Source: Alistipes communis
GTDB lineage: Bacteria; Bacteroidota; Bacteroidia; Bacteroidales; Rikenellaceae
DNA length: 64,000 bases
Assembly (NCBI RefSeq): GCF_006542665.1
Contig: NZ_AP019735.1
Coordinates: forward strand, 2,976,001 to 3,040,000
Reading direction: 5' to 3'
Shown: positions 52,089 to 61,466 of the stretch, in pieces
How positions within the stretch are numbered: position 1 is the first letter of the stretch
Layout: each line of letters starts with the position of its first letter
Position numbers and translations under genes: made by a program
Notes under the pieces: model-generated
Told to the model about the DNA's origin: nothing
Database searches by the model: none
What the model saw: only the letters and a program-made list of their open reading frames with translations

Positions 52089-53627
52089 TTATTCAACTAT
52101 TTCCGCAATTTTCACCTCCAACGACGCATTCTGCTGCATCACCGCTTCGGCGACCTTGTCGGCTACGGCCTTGTCCGCCAGCGGCCCGACGATGAAATGC
52201 CGGCCCGCACGCGAAATTTCGGATTCGCCGGCCACGGCCTGCACCGCCGCGCGCAACTCCTCCGGAAAGCCGTCCAGCCCGCCGATCTCGACGCGGAACA
52301 TCGGGGCATTGCCCTGCTCGGCCGCATCGGCCAGGTTGGTGCGCTCGCCGTCGTTCCATACGACGATCTCAGGACGACGGAATCCCTTCTTCTTCATCTG
52401 CTCCTGCGCCGCACGCGCTTCGTCGAGCGTACGGTACCCGCCGGCATAGTAGGCGTATTTCCCCTCGACCTTTTCGTATCCGAGCGGATAGGCGCCCTTG
52501 AAGAGGTAACCGCCGTTGGTGCGGTTCGTATAGGTGCCGAGCAGAATCCGGTAGATCGTTCCACGCTCGTAGACCTTTACCTCCGGAATGTGGTGCGAGG
52601 CGTTGTATTTGGCCGGCGTGACGAACCCGATCGGCTCGTATTCGAGGAACATGCGCTCTTCGATGAAGAGTTTCGGCAGCCGGTAATCGACGATTCGCAG
52701 GCCGGCGGCCGCGCGCGCCAGCGAATCGCGCGCCGCGGTCAGCCCCAGCGCTCCGGCCAGCTCCGTCTCCACGTCGACGAGCGCCCGTTTCTGCAACAGA
52801 TAGTCGGTCAGTTCGTCGGCATAGTAACGTCCCCGCTCGGAGGCCATCTGCTGCCGCACGCCGGCCAGCTGCTCCTCCGTCTTGGCGAGCAGGTCGTCGC
52901 GTCCCAACCTGTCGAGCACGTAGGCGTAGGCGTAGTTCTTGTTGTCGTAGACCGCACCCCACACCCGTTGCAGCGAATCGCACAAGGAGCGGTTGAGCGA
53001 TTGCAGGGTACGGTAACGTTCGTACAGCACGGCGGCCGGCGTCTCGGCCGTGATCGTGTCGTAGGAGATCTTCAACTCTTCGATCGCTTCGTAGTTCGCC
53101 GCACAAGCCGCCGCCAAGTCGAATGCCGTGCGCTCCCTGCGCTGCGCACTCAGCAGTGCCCGATAGTCGGCCTGCGGAAGCTGTTCGCGGAAATAGGCGT
53201 TGTGCACCAGATCGGCCGTCTGCAACGAATCGGGCAGGGGAGTACCCGCCGCACGGCCGGCCGTCGTCGTCGACGGACTGCTCAAGTCGAGATTCGCCAG
53301 CACCCAATCCTGTTCGACCGTATTAATCCGATCGGTCAGCCGCCCCCGTTCGGTGCGGATCGAAAAGAGCTGCTCCTCGCACCGCAGAATCTCGGCCGAA
53401 TAGACCGCCCGCTGCGCCGGATCGTCGCGCAGCTGTCGACGCACCCGGTTGACGACCATCGTCACCGAATCCTCGCGCGCCTGCAACGACGCCTCTTCGC
53501 GCAGCATCTCCATATACTCCGCATTGCCTTCCAGTCCCGCGATACGCGCCGTCACCTCCTGCGCCGAGGCTTCGGCGGCACCCACTGCGACCAACACCGC
53601 CAAAAGGAAAAATCCTTTACGCATCAT
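52089..53627 (-). CDS. Secreted coiled-coil protein with C-terminal SPOR-like repeats
   Basis: A 512-residue protein with signal peptide (MMRKGFFLLAVLVAVGAAEASA). A long helical, coiled-coil-rich middle (about 25-330) has many Arg/Glu/Gln. The C-terminal region (about 370-510) holds a SPOR-like unit (YRILLGTYTNRTNGGYLFKG, YYAGGYRTLDEARAAQEQM) and a second, weaker copy (FRVEIGGLDGFPEEL, HFIVGPLADKAVADKVAEAV). SPOR domains bind denuded peptidoglycan. The ATG at 53627 overlaps the trkH stop (ATGA), which decides the start. Its link to potassium uptake is not obvious. Confidence 0.8.
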   Translation of the reverse strand: MMRKGFFLLAVLVAVGAAEASAQEVTARIAGLEGNAEYMEMLREEASLQAREDSVTMVVNRVRRQLRDDPAQRAVYSAEILRCEEQLFSIRTERGRLTDRINTVEQDWVLANLDLSSPSTTTAGRAAGTPLPDSLQTADLVHNAYFREQLPQADYRALLSAQRRERTAFDLAAACAANYEAIEELKISYDTITAETPAAVLYERYRTLQSLNRSLCDSLQRVWGAVYDNKNYAYAYVLDRLGRDDLLAKTEEQLAGVRQQMASERGRYYADELTDYLLQKRALVDVETELAGALGLTAARDSLARAAAGLRIVDYRLPKLFIEERMFLEYEPIGFVTPAKYNASHHIPEVKVYERGTIYRILLGTYTNRTNGGYLFKGAYPLGYEKVEGKYAYYAGGYRTLDEARAAQEQMKKKGFRRPEIVVWNDGERTNLADAAEQGNAPMFRVEIGGLDGFPEELRAAVQAVAGESEISRAGRHFIVGPLADKAVADKVAEAVMQQNASLEVKIAEIVE

Positions 53628-55069
53628 CTCCACCATTTTAGAAAAAACAACTGCACGAGTCCGAAAATCTCCAAACGACCCAGCAACATCAACATCGTAT
53701 TCGAAAACTTCATCACGGCCGGCAGGTCGGAGTAGTTGCCCAGCGAGCCGACCATGCCGAATCCAGGCCCCACGTTTCCCATACAGGCCACCGACGACGA
53801 GAAACTCGTCTCCATATCCACTCCGCACATCGTGCCTACGACCGTTCCCGCGAGCAGCGCCAAAAAATAGGCCACGATGAACACCACCGCCGTCGAGGCG
53901 ATCTTGTCGTCCAGCACGTTGCCGTCGATACGCACGCGCACCACGGCGTTGGGATGCTGCTGTAAAGAGAAACGCAATCGCAGGGTCTTTATTGCCAACA
54001 GGAACCGGTCGGTTTTGATACCGCCCGTCGTCGAACCGGCACAGCCGCAGACGATCGAAACGGAAATCAGCAGCACGATCGCCGTCGCCGGCCAGACGGT
54101 GGTGTCGGCCGTAGCGAATCCCGCCGTCGAAATCAGCGACACGACCTGAAAAGCCGCATAGCGCAACGCCCCCGCAACGGTGTCGTACACCCCGCCGAAA
54201 TAGAGGCTGCCGGCCACGACGACCGTCACGACGGCCACGATCGAAAGATACCACCGCGTCACCTCCGAATGGAAAATATTGTTCCGGCGTCCCGTCAATG
54301 TAGCGAAAAGCACGCCGAAATGGATACTGGCCAGCAACATCGTCACGATCAGGATCGATTCCACGGCCACGCTGTCGAAATACCCGATGCTGGCGTTCTT
54401 CGTGCTGAATCCGCTCGTTGCGACGGCCGACATGGCCTGCGTCAGCGCGTCGAACCAGTTCATGCCCGCCAGTTTCAACGCCAGCGTCGAACAGAACGTC
54501 AGCCCCAGGTAGATGAACAGCAGGATCTGGGCGATCATCGACGCCTTGTAGTGGTAGTTGTGCTTGGCCATCGACGACAACTCGACGTTGGTCAGCAGCG
54601 CCTTGTTCGTCCCCAGCGAAGGAAGAATCAGCAGCGCGAACATCACCACGCCGACACCGCCCAGCCACGTCGAACACGACCGCCAAAAGAGCAGCCCGCG
54701 CGGCAGCGCCTCGACGTCTTTCAGGATCGACGCACCGGTGGTCGTATAACCCGACACGCTCTCGAACCAGGCGTTGACGAGCGAGAACTCTCCGCCCCAC
54801 ATCAGATAGGGGAACATCCCCACGACGCTGGCCACGATCCACGATCCCACGACGATACAGTAGCCCTCCTTGCTGCTGAGCTGTTCGGTGCGGTCGACGA
54901 AGATGAGCGGGAAAGCGCCCAGCAAGGCCGTCAGCAATGCCGAAAGCAGCAGCGGGTAGTACCCGGAGTCGGTATGGCTGACCAGCGACACGCCGGCCGA
55001 GAGGAGCATGAACAGCGCCACGACCAACATGATGATTCCCACGTATCGCAATACGACGCCCAGTCTCAT
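53624..55069 (-). CDS. trkH: TrkH-family potassium uptake protein
   Basis: A 481-residue inner-membrane K+ transporter subunit with the four M1-P-M2 repeats of the family. Selectivity-loop segments are visible, for example SVSGYTTTGASIL (first), MSAVATSGFSTKN (second), LISTAGFATADTT (third) and VACMGNVGPGFG (fourth). It overlaps the genes on both sides by ATGA. The regulatory TrkA protein, normally needed as partner, is not encoded in this window. It sits downstream of a HAMP-type membrane protein gene. Confidence 0.93.
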   Translation of the reverse strand: MRLGVVLRYVGIIMLVVALFMLLSAGVSLVSHTDSGYYPLLLSALLTALLGAFPLIFVDRTEQLSSKEGYCIVVGSWIVASVVGMFPYLMWGGEFSLVNAWFESVSGYTTTGASILKDVEALPRGLLFWRSCSTWLGGVGVVMFALLILPSLGTNKALLTNVELSSMAKHNYHYKASMIAQILLFIYLGLTFCSTLALKLAGMNWFDALTQAMSAVATSGFSTKNASIGYFDSVAVESILIVTMLLASIHFGVLFATLTGRRNNIFHSEVTRWYLSIVAVVTVVVAGSLYFGGVYDTVAGALRYAAFQVVSLISTAGFATADTTVWPATAIVLLISVSIVCGCAGSTTGGIKTDRFLLAIKTLRLRFSLQQHPNAVVRVRIDGNVLDDKIASTAVVFIVAYFLALLAGTVVGTMCGVDMETSFSSSVACMGNVGPGFGMVGSLGNYSDLPAVMKFSNTMLMLLGRLEIFGLVQLFFLKWWR

Positions 55070-55908
55070 CGTTGTTCCGGTTTCGTTTTCCTGGCCAGCT
55101 GGATCACGTCGTCGATACGATCCTTCAACTCGGCCACCTCGTCCTTGACTTCGGCCTTGATCCTGAACGGAAGACCGAAACGCAGATAGTCGCCCAGACT
55201 CTTATTCATCGCCAGCACCGGACGCACCAGATAAGCCGAAACGAAGTAATAGAGCATCAACACGATAGCGATCATCACCAGCAGCGAGATCAGCACCGGC
55301 GTCACCGCACGGTAGGCGTTGCGTTTGAGCTGCTCGGTACGCGGGGCCAGCGAACTCTGGGTCGAGATCATGTAGTTCTTGATCGAACCGGTCAGTTTGT
55401 CGTAAGCCTTCGAATAGGCTTCGGCATACCAGCGCGCGCCGTCGAAATCCATTTCGACGCTCTTCATCGACAGCGAGTCCTTCCCCCCGCGCAACTCCAA
55501 CCTTCCCGAAACCTCCGACGTCATGCGCTGCGCTTGCAGACGCAGGAACTCCTGCGTAAGGCGCTGCACGTTCATGGCCGACACCGAAAGCGTGTCGAGA
55601 TAAGCCTGCTCGACCGCCTCCCGACGGACGACCTCCAACGTGCGGGCCATTTCGGCGATGCTGCCCATGAGCACCGTATCGTAATCGCGTTGCCGGAACA
55701 CGATGCTGTGCACGACGGCCTTGTTCTGCCGCGCAGCGGCATCGAGCATGTCTTTGGCAAGTCCCAGATTGCGCTCGCTGGCACGCAGAATCTCCTCCGT
55801 GTCGGAGCTCACGCGCCGGAGCTCGAACAACGAGACCAGCCCTGCGAAAAAAAGCAGGACCACGACGCTGAGAAAACTCACCAACACCCGTTTGCGGATT
55901 CCTTTCAT
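55066..55908 (-). CDS. Membrane sensor-like protein with HAMP domain, no output domain
   Basis: A 280-residue protein with an N-terminal transmembrane helix (about 8-29), a long extracytoplasmic helical domain (about 30-190, like the four-helix bundles of chemoreceptors), a second transmembrane helix (about 196-220) and a HAMP-like segment (about 221-275; YLVRPVLAMNKSLGDYLRFG). It ends about 5 residues after that. No kinase, cyclase or methyl-accepting domain follows. Its stop overlaps the trkH start, so the two are made together. A perfect promoter lies 20 bp upstream of its ATG. Confidence 0.82.
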   Translation of the reverse strand: MKGIRKRVLVSFLSVVVLLFFAGLVSLFELRRVSSDTEEILRASERNLGLAKDMLDAAARQNKAVVHSIVFRQRDYDTVLMGSIAEMARTLEVVRREAVEQAYLDTLSVSAMNVQRLTQEFLRLQAQRMTSEVSGRLELRGGKDSLSMKSVEMDFDGARWYAEAYSKAYDKLTGSIKNYMISTQSSLAPRTEQLKRNAYRAVTPVLISLLVMIAIVLMLYYFVSAYLVRPVLAMNKSLGDYLRFGLPFRIKAEVKDEVAELKDRIDDVIQLARKTKPEQR

Positions 55909-55928
55909 CTTTCAATGAAAATTTGTAG

Positions 55929-55960
55929 CAAAGATACGATTAAGCCGAGAGCAATGCAAA
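55929..55960 (-). promoter_or_regulatory. Promoter of the HAMP-protein/trkH/SPOR operon
   Basis: On the minus strand TTTG (55957-55960), 20-bp spacer and TATCTTTG (55929-55936), an exact consensus match. The leader would be about 14 nt. Confidence 0.8.
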
Positions 55961-55973
55961 TTTATTTGCAATT

Positions 55974-56081
55974 GCCGAGGCGGAGTATTTAAGGCGAAGC
56001 CAAAGATACGAAAAGTCGAGCGCAGAAGCAAGCGTTAGCTTGATTATGCCGAGACAAAGTATCTAAGGCGAAGCCAAAGAT
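55974..56081 (+). repeat. Two imperfect direct repeats of about 34 bp
   Basis: Copy 1 at 55974-56007 and copy 2 at 56048-56081 share GCCGAG, then AGTAT, then TAAGGCGAAGCCAAAGAT with few mismatches. Copy 2 lies at the 3' end of mtaB. They look like members of a dispersed intergenic repeat family. Confidence 0.8.
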
Positions 56082-57403
56082 TACAAACGCTCCGTTTCGC
56101 CGTTATCGCGCACGATCTCCCCCGCAAGGTCGTGCATACCGTCCATCGCCCCCAGCCTGACACGACAGATCCGGTTGATAAAGGCCCGCTCGTAAGGTGC
56201 TTTGACGCGGATGTAGTTGCCCGTAAAACCGAACATCATCCCGCCGCGCATCGTACTCTCGAAGAGCACTGCCGACTCGGTGCCCTCGGTGCGCCGGCAG
56301 AAATCGCCGTGCAGGCGGTCGCACAGCGCTTCGAGCCGTTTCACCCGCTCAGAGGCCACCGACGCCTGCACCTTGCCGGGCAGGTCGACGGCCGGCGTAC
56401 CGGGCCGCTCCGAGAAGGGGAAAATATGGAGGAACGCCGGAGCGATCCCCGTCAGAAAATCGTAGGTCGTCCGGAAGTCGGCCTCCGTCTCGCCCGGGAA
56501 ACCGACGATCACGTCGATGCCGATGAACGCATCGGGCATCCGCCGGCGCACGGCGGCGATCCGATCGGCGAAGCGCGCCGTCGTATAGCGTCGGCGCATC
56601 AGGCCGAGAATCCGGTCCGAACCGCTCTGCAACGGAATATGGAAGTGATGCTGGAATTTAGTTGACGAGGCACAAAAGTCAATGATTTCGTCCGTTAGCA
56701 AATTAGGCTCTATCGATGAAATTCGATAGCGTTCGATCCCCTCGACCGCGTCGAGCGCCCGCAGAAGATCGATGAACCGCTCGCCGGTCGTCCGGCCGAA
56801 ATCGCCGGTATTGACGCCCGTGATGACGATCTCGCGCTGACCGGCCTCGGCGATGCGGCGCGCCTCGGCCACTGCCTCGGCGATCGGCAGGTTGCGGCTC
56901 GCACCGCGGGCATAGTGGATCGTGCAGTAGGAACAGCAGTAGTCGCATCCGTCCTGCACTTTCAGAAAGGCGCGCGTACGGTCGCCGCCGGAGAAGGCGG
57001 CGAAGAAGCGCGTCAACTCCTCGGTCGTGCAGGAGGTGACGATCTGCCGCCCCTTGGCACCCAGTTCGACCACCCGTCGATATAAATCTCCCTTATCGTT
57101 GTTGCTCAACACGATGTCCACCCCGTCGATCGCCGCGATCTCCTGCGGTTTGAGCTGGGCGTAACATCCCGTCACGGCAATGATCGCTTCGGGATTGCGC
57201 CGATGCAGCCTGCGGATCAGGTTGCGGCATTTCTTGTCGGCGTGTTCGGTCACCGAACAGCTGTTGATTACGCAGATATCGGCTTCGGCCGTCGGGGCCA
57301 CGCGCTCGAAGCCCCCTTCGGCAAACTGCCGGGCGAGCGTGGAACTCTCCGAGAAGTTGAGCTTGCAGCCCAACGTATGAAAACTGACGCGTCGTCTCAG
57401 CAT
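56081..57403 (-). CDS. mtaB: tRNA (t6A37) methylthiotransferase, MtaB type
   Basis: A 440-residue radical-SAM enzyme that adds a methylthio group to N6-threonylcarbamoyladenosine at position 37 of tRNA. N-terminal UPF0004 domain with the three cluster cysteines (C13 in TLGCKLN, then NSCSVTEHAD and VTGCYAQL), then the radical-SAM motif CDYCCSYCTIHYARG near 152, and a C-terminal TRAM-like domain (about 375-440). Motif spacing is of the MtaB rather than the MiaB or RimO group. Confidence 0.92.
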   Translation of the reverse strand: MLRRRVSFHTLGCKLNFSESSTLARQFAEGGFERVAPTAEADICVINSCSVTEHADKKCRNLIRRLHRRNPEAIIAVTGCYAQLKPQEIAAIDGVDIVLSNNDKGDLYRRVVELGAKGRQIVTSCTTEELTRFFAAFSGGDRTRAFLKVQDGCDYCCSYCTIHYARGASRNLPIAEAVAEARRIAEAGQREIVITGVNTGDFGRTTGERFIDLLRALDAVEGIERYRISSIEPNLLTDEIIDFCASSTKFQHHFHIPLQSGSDRILGLMRRRYTTARFADRIAAVRRRMPDAFIGIDVIVGFPGETEADFRTTYDFLTGIAPAFLHIFPFSERPGTPAVDLPGKVQASVASERVKRLEALCDRLHGDFCRRTEGTESAVLFESTMRGGMMFGFTGNYIRVKAPYERAFINRICRVRLGAMDGMHDLAGEIVRDNGETERL

Positions 57404-57468
57404 CTTTACAATTCGTTTTTCCTGCCGGCGAAATTACAAAAAAGCGTGCGAAAGTCGAATAAAAACCG

Positions 57469-57476
57469 TAAATTTG
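57469..57476 (+). promoter_or_regulatory. -7 box for the metal ABC permease/LptF operon
   Basis: TAAATTTG 20 bp ahead of the ATG; no clear -33 box. Confidence 0.5.
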
Positions 57477-57495
57477 CGTTCGTTTATCGGCAATT

Positions 57496-58332
57496 ATGGA
57501 TTTTTTCTACGATATCGCCCGCTACGCCTATCTGCACAACGCGCTCGCGGCCTGCATCCTTTCGGGCATCGCCTGCGGGATCATGGGCACCTACGTCGTC
57601 TGTCGCCGCACGGTCTTTCTGGCGGGCGGCATCACTCATGCGTCGTTCGGCGGGCTGGGCATCGCCTTCTATCTGGGACTGAATCCCATTGCCGGAGCGC
57701 TCGTCTTCGCCGTTCTCTCGGCGCTCGGCATCGAATGGGCGGGCAACCGCGGCCGCATCCGCGAGGATTCGGCCATCGGCATCATCTGGTCGGTCGGCAT
57801 GGCGCTCGGCGTACTCTTCATGAGCCTGCGTCCGGGCTACACGTCGGGCGATCTGGCCGGATACCTCTTCGGCAGCATCGTGACGGTCTCGGGCGCCGAC
57901 GTCGCGGCGCTGGCCGCGCTCACGGCGCTCGTCGTCGCCGGCGCCGCGCTGTGGCTGCGTCCGGTGATGTACGTCGCCTTCGACCGCGAATTCGCCCACA
58001 GCCAGGGCATCGCCACGCAGACCGTCTCCTATCTCATGGCGGCCCTCACGGCCGTCACCATCGTGCTGGCCATCCGCGTCATGGGCATCGTGCTGCTCAT
58101 CTCGCTGATGACCGTCCCCGCCGTGACGATGAACACGCTCTCGAAATCCTTCCGCACGATCGCCTTCGGCTCCGCCGTGCTCGGCGCACTGGGCGGAGTG
58201 GCCGGCCTGGCGGTCAGCTACCAGTGGGAACTGCCCTCGGGCGTGGCCATAATATTTGTCCTCACCGCGTCGCTTATTGTGGCAAAACTATTATCTTTGC
58301 GACACGAAAGCGCCAAAACCCGCCGCGGATGA
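57496..58332 (+). CDS. Metal (zinc/manganese) ABC transporter permease, ZnuB-like
   Basis: A 278-residue membrane protein with about eight or nine helices. It carries the ABC-3 family features: GTYVVCRRTVFLAGGITHASFGGLG near 35 (with the His conserved in zinc and manganese importers), VAFDREFAHSQGI and RVMGIVLLISLMTVPAV. No ATPase or binding-protein gene is adjacent, so its partners are encoded elsewhere. Its stop overlaps the start of the LptF/LptG gene (ATGA). Confidence 0.92.
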   Translation: MDFFYDIARYAYLHNALAACILSGIACGIMGTYVVCRRTVFLAGGITHASFGGLGIAFYLGLNPIAGALVFAVLSALGIEWAGNRGRIREDSAIGIIWSVGMALGVLFMSLRPGYTSGDLAGYLFGSIVTVSGADVAALAALTALVVAGAALWLRPVMYVAFDREFAHSQGIATQTVSYLMAALTAVTIVLAIRVMGIVLLISLMTVPAVTMNTLSKSFRTIAFGSAVLGALGGVAGLAVSYQWELPSGVAIIFVLTASLIVAKLLSLRHESAKTRRG

Positions 58333-59831
58333 AAACGATTCACAAGCTCGTATTGAAGTCGTATCTGGGACCGATGTTCCTGACCTTCTTCATCGTGATG
58401 TTCGTCCTGATGATGAATTTCATCTGGCGGTATATCGACGAGCTGGTGGGCAAGGGGCTCGACGCCGGCGTCATCATCGAGCTGATGAGCTACGCCATGG
58501 CCAACATGATTCCCATGGGCCTGCCGCTGGCGATGCTGCTGGCGGCGATCATGACGCTGGGTAACCTGGGCGAAAACTACGAATTGCTGGCGATGAAGTC
58601 GGCGGGCATGTCGCTGCCGAAAATACTCAAACCGCTCATCATCGTGGTGGGCATCATCGCCATCGGCAGTTTCTTCGTGGTGAACAATCTGGTTCCCTAT
58701 GCCAACAAGAAGATGCTCAGCATCCTCTACGACATCCGCCAGCAGAAACAGGTCATCGAATTCCAGGACGGGCTCTTCTTCAACGGCATCGAGGACATGA
58801 GCATCCGCGTCGGCAAACAGGACCCCAAGACCCACCTGCTGCGCGACGTGCTGATCTACGACAACCGCAACATCAACGGCAACATGACCACCACGGTGGC
58901 CGACTCGGGCTACATCCGCCTGTCGGACGACAAGAAATACCTGCTCGTCACGCTCTTCAATGGCGAGACCTACGAGCAGACGCGCAACTACCAGTGGTAC
59001 AGCAAAAGCGCGCTGCGCCATCACATCTTCGAGAAGCAGGACGGCGTCATCCCCATGGAGGGTTTTGGTTTCGAACGCTCGGACGCCAACTTCTCGAACC
59101 AGAGCACGACCAAGAACATCGCCCAGCTCGACCGGGCGATCGACTCGCTGGAGCTGACGGTCAATTCGGCCACCACACGCTCCTACGAACCGCTGCTCAG
59201 GGAGCAGATCTTCGCCAACGACAACCAGGTGCTGCCCCTGCCCGACAGCGCACGCATCGACAAAAGCGGATTCCGCGACGCCCTCATCGCCGACTCCATC
59301 GCACGGCTCGGCCTGCGCGACCGGGACAAGGTGTGGGGCATCGCACGCGCCAACGCCAAGAACTCGCGCGGCCTCTTCTCTTTCGACGAATCGACGGCCA
59401 AGGAGGCGCTCAACCAGCTCTACCGCAGCAAGATCGAGTGGCACCGCAAGATTTCGCTTCCGATCTCGATCATGATCTTCTTCCTGATCGGCGCACCGTT
59501 GGGCGCCATTATCCGCAAGGGCGGCCTGGGAACGCCGATCGTCATCTCGGTGATCTTCTTCGTCATCTACTACATCATCAGCATCTCGGGCGAAAAGGCT
59601 GCGCGCGAAGGCAACTGGGAAGCCTTCTACGGCATGTGGCTCTCGTCGTTCATCCTCGCCCCGATCGCCGTCTACCTCACCTACAAGGCGACCAACGACT
59701 CGGTGCTGCTCGACGTCGACTGGTACACCGGACGTATCAAATACTACAAGGAGAAGTGGGGGATCCATACTCCGAAATGGATGTCGGCGCTCGCCGGCAG
59801 GTTCAAACGCAAACCCGAAGAGAATAAATAA
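58329..59831 (+). CDS. LptF/LptG-family permease (lipopolysaccharide export)
   Basis: A 500-residue inner-membrane protein with the LptF/LptG layout: three helices near the N terminus (about 10-130; MKTIHKLVLKSYLGPMFLTF, then MGLPLAMLLAAIMTLGNLGE), a large periplasmic beta domain (about 135-375), and three C-terminal helices (about 380-460) including FFLIGAPLGAIIRKGGLG. These proteins join LptB to pull LPS out of the inner membrane. Whether it acts as LptF or LptG cannot be told. It is translationally coupled to the metal permease gene; ribBA follows after 16 nt. Confidence 0.92.
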   Translation: MKTIHKLVLKSYLGPMFLTFFIVMFVLMMNFIWRYIDELVGKGLDAGVIIELMSYAMANMIPMGLPLAMLLAAIMTLGNLGENYELLAMKSAGMSLPKILKPLIIVVGIIAIGSFFVVNNLVPYANKKMLSILYDIRQQKQVIEFQDGLFFNGIEDMSIRVGKQDPKTHLLRDVLIYDNRNINGNMTTTVADSGYIRLSDDKKYLLVTLFNGETYEQTRNYQWYSKSALRHHIFEKQDGVIPMEGFGFERSDANFSNQSTTKNIAQLDRAIDSLELTVNSATTRSYEPLLREQIFANDNQVLPLPDSARIDKSGFRDALIADSIARLGLRDRDKVWGIARANAKNSRGLFSFDESTAKEALNQLYRSKIEWHRKISLPISIMIFFLIGAPLGAIIRKGGLGTPIVISVIFFVIYYIISISGEKAAREGNWEAFYGMWLSSFILAPIAVYLTYKATNDSVLLDVDWYTGRIKYYKEKWGIHTPKWMSALAGRFKRKPEENK

Positions 59832-59847
59832 AATACGAGTGCAAATT

Positions 59848-61074
59848 ATGGCTAAGAACGCTATTTTCAATACGGTCGAAGAGGCTATCGAGGATTTCCG
59901 CGAGGGCCGGATCGTGATCGTCGTCGACGACGAAGACCGCGAAAACGAGGGCGATTTCATCGTCGCCGCCGAGAAAATCACCCCCGAAATCGTCAATTTC
60001 ATGCTCTCCAACGGCCGCGGCGTGCTCTGCGCACCGCTTTCGGAGTCGCGCTGCGAGGAGTTGGAACTGAACATGATGGAGGAGAACAACACTTCGCTGC
60101 TGGGGACTCCCTTCACCGTGACGGTCGACCTGCTGGGGCAGGGTTGCACCACCGGCGTCTCGATCCACGACCGCGCCGCCACGATCCGTGCGCTGGCCGA
60201 TCCCGCCACCCGTCCGTCGGATCTGGGGCGTCCGGGCCATGTCAATCCGCTACGTGCCCGCGAGAAGGGGGTGCTGCGCCGGCCGGGACATACCGAAGCG
60301 GCCGTCGATCTGGCCCGTCTGGCCGGATTGCAGCCCTGCGGCGCTCTGATCGAGATCATGAACGAGGACGGCTCGATGGCCCGCCTGCCGCAGTTGCTCG
60401 AAGTGGCGAAGAAATTCGACCTGAAAATCGTCTCCATCGCCGATCTGATCGCCTACCGTCTGCGCGAAGAGTCGATCATCGAACGGGGCGTGACGGTCGA
60501 CATGCCCACCAAGTGGGGGATGTTCCGCCTCACGCCGTTCCGCCAGAAGAGCAACGGGCTGGAGCACGTCGCCCTGACCAAGGGCGAGTGGACGGAAGAG
60601 GAGCCCGTGCTGATCCGTATGCACTCGTCGTGCGTCACGGGCGACATCTTCGGCTCCTACCGCTGCGACTGCGGCGAACAGCTCCACGAAGCCATGAGCA
60701 TGATCGAGCGCGAAGGCAAAGGCGCGATCGTCTACCTCAACCAGGAGGGGCGCGGCATCGGCCTGTGCAACAAGATCAAAGCCTACCAGTTGCAGGACGA
60801 GGGGCTCGACACGGCCGAAGCCAACCTGCGGCTGGGATTCCGCGTCGACGAACGCGATTACGGCGTCGGGGCCAGCATCATCCGCGAGCTGGGGATCAAA
60901 CACATGCGCCTGATGACCAACAACCCGCTCAAACGCGCCGGACTGGAAGGCTACGGGCTGCACATCGACGAGATCGTGCCGATCGTCATCGCGCCCAACA
61001 AGTACAACGAGCACTACCTCGAAACCAAGGAGGTGCGCATGGGGCATACGCTCGGCCTGTTCAAAAAGAAGTAA
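59848..61074 (+). CDS. ribBA: Bifunctional DHBP synthase / GTP cyclohydrolase II
   Basis: A 408-residue riboflavin enzyme. The N-terminal half (1-205) is 3,4-dihydroxy-2-butanone-4-phosphate synthase with DDEDRENEGDF and the HTEAAVDL histidine. The C-terminal half is GTP cyclohydrolase II with the zinc-binding CVTGDIFGSYRCDCGEQ, the LNQEGRGIGLCNKI loop and LMTNNP. Key residues of both halves are present, so both activities are expected. The ATG at 59848 matches the family N terminus (AIFNTVEEAIEDFREG). Confidence 0.96.
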   Translation: MAKNAIFNTVEEAIEDFREGRIVIVVDDEDRENEGDFIVAAEKITPEIVNFMLSNGRGVLCAPLSESRCEELELNMMEENNTSLLGTPFTVTVDLLGQGCTTGVSIHDRAATIRALADPATRPSDLGRPGHVNPLRAREKGVLRRPGHTEAAVDLARLAGLQPCGALIEIMNEDGSMARLPQLLEVAKKFDLKIVSIADLIAYRLREESIIERGVTVDMPTKWGMFRLTPFRQKSNGLEHVALTKGEWTEEEPVLIRMHSSCVTGDIFGSYRCDCGEQLHEAMSMIEREGKGAIVYLNQEGRGIGLCNKIKAYQLQDEGLDTAEANLRLGFRVDERDYGVGASIIRELGIKHMRLMTNNPLKRAGLEGYGLHIDEIVPIVIAPNKYNEHYLETKEVRMGHTLGLFKKK

Positions 61075-61078
61075 GCCG

Positions 61079-61465
61079 ATGCGCCTGCACCACCTCGCAC
61101 TCTGGAGCCGGAGGATCGAACTCCTGCGGGATTTCTACACGACCTATTTCGACGGCCATGCGGGCGAAAAGTACGAAAACCCCGCCAAGGGTTTCGAGTC
61201 CTATTTCGTCACCTTCGCCGACGGCGTATCGCTGGAACTGATGCGCCGCACCGACGTCACGGCGCCCGACGCCGCACAGCATCTGGGGCTTGCGCACTTC
61301 GCCTTCGGCTGCGAGAGCCGCGCCGAGGTCGACCGGCTCACCGAACGGCTGCGCGCCGACGGCCATCCCGTGCTGAGCGAACCCCGCACCACGGGCGACG
61401 GCTACTATGAAAGTGCGGTCGGCGACCCCGACGGCAACCTTGTCGAACTCGTATACAAAGCATGA
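61079..61465 (+). CDS. VOC-family (glyoxalase-like) protein
   Basis: A 128-residue single-domain member of the vicinal-oxygen-chelate superfamily. Metal-ligand positions are plausible: H5 in LHHLALW, E in SLELMRR, H in LGLAHFAFG, and the terminal Glu in GNLVELVYK. It could be a lyase, dioxygenase or binding protein; the substrate is unknown. It lies 4 nt after ribBA and ends directly before fmt, so it belongs to the ribBA-VOC-fmt run. Confidence 0.87.
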   Translation: MRLHHLALWSRRIELLRDFYTTYFDGHAGEKYENPAKGFESYFVTFADGVSLELMRRTDVTAPDAAQHLGLAHFAFGCESRAEVDRLTERLRADGHPVLSEPRTTGDGYYESAVGDPDGNLVELVYKA

Positions 61466-61466
61466 C

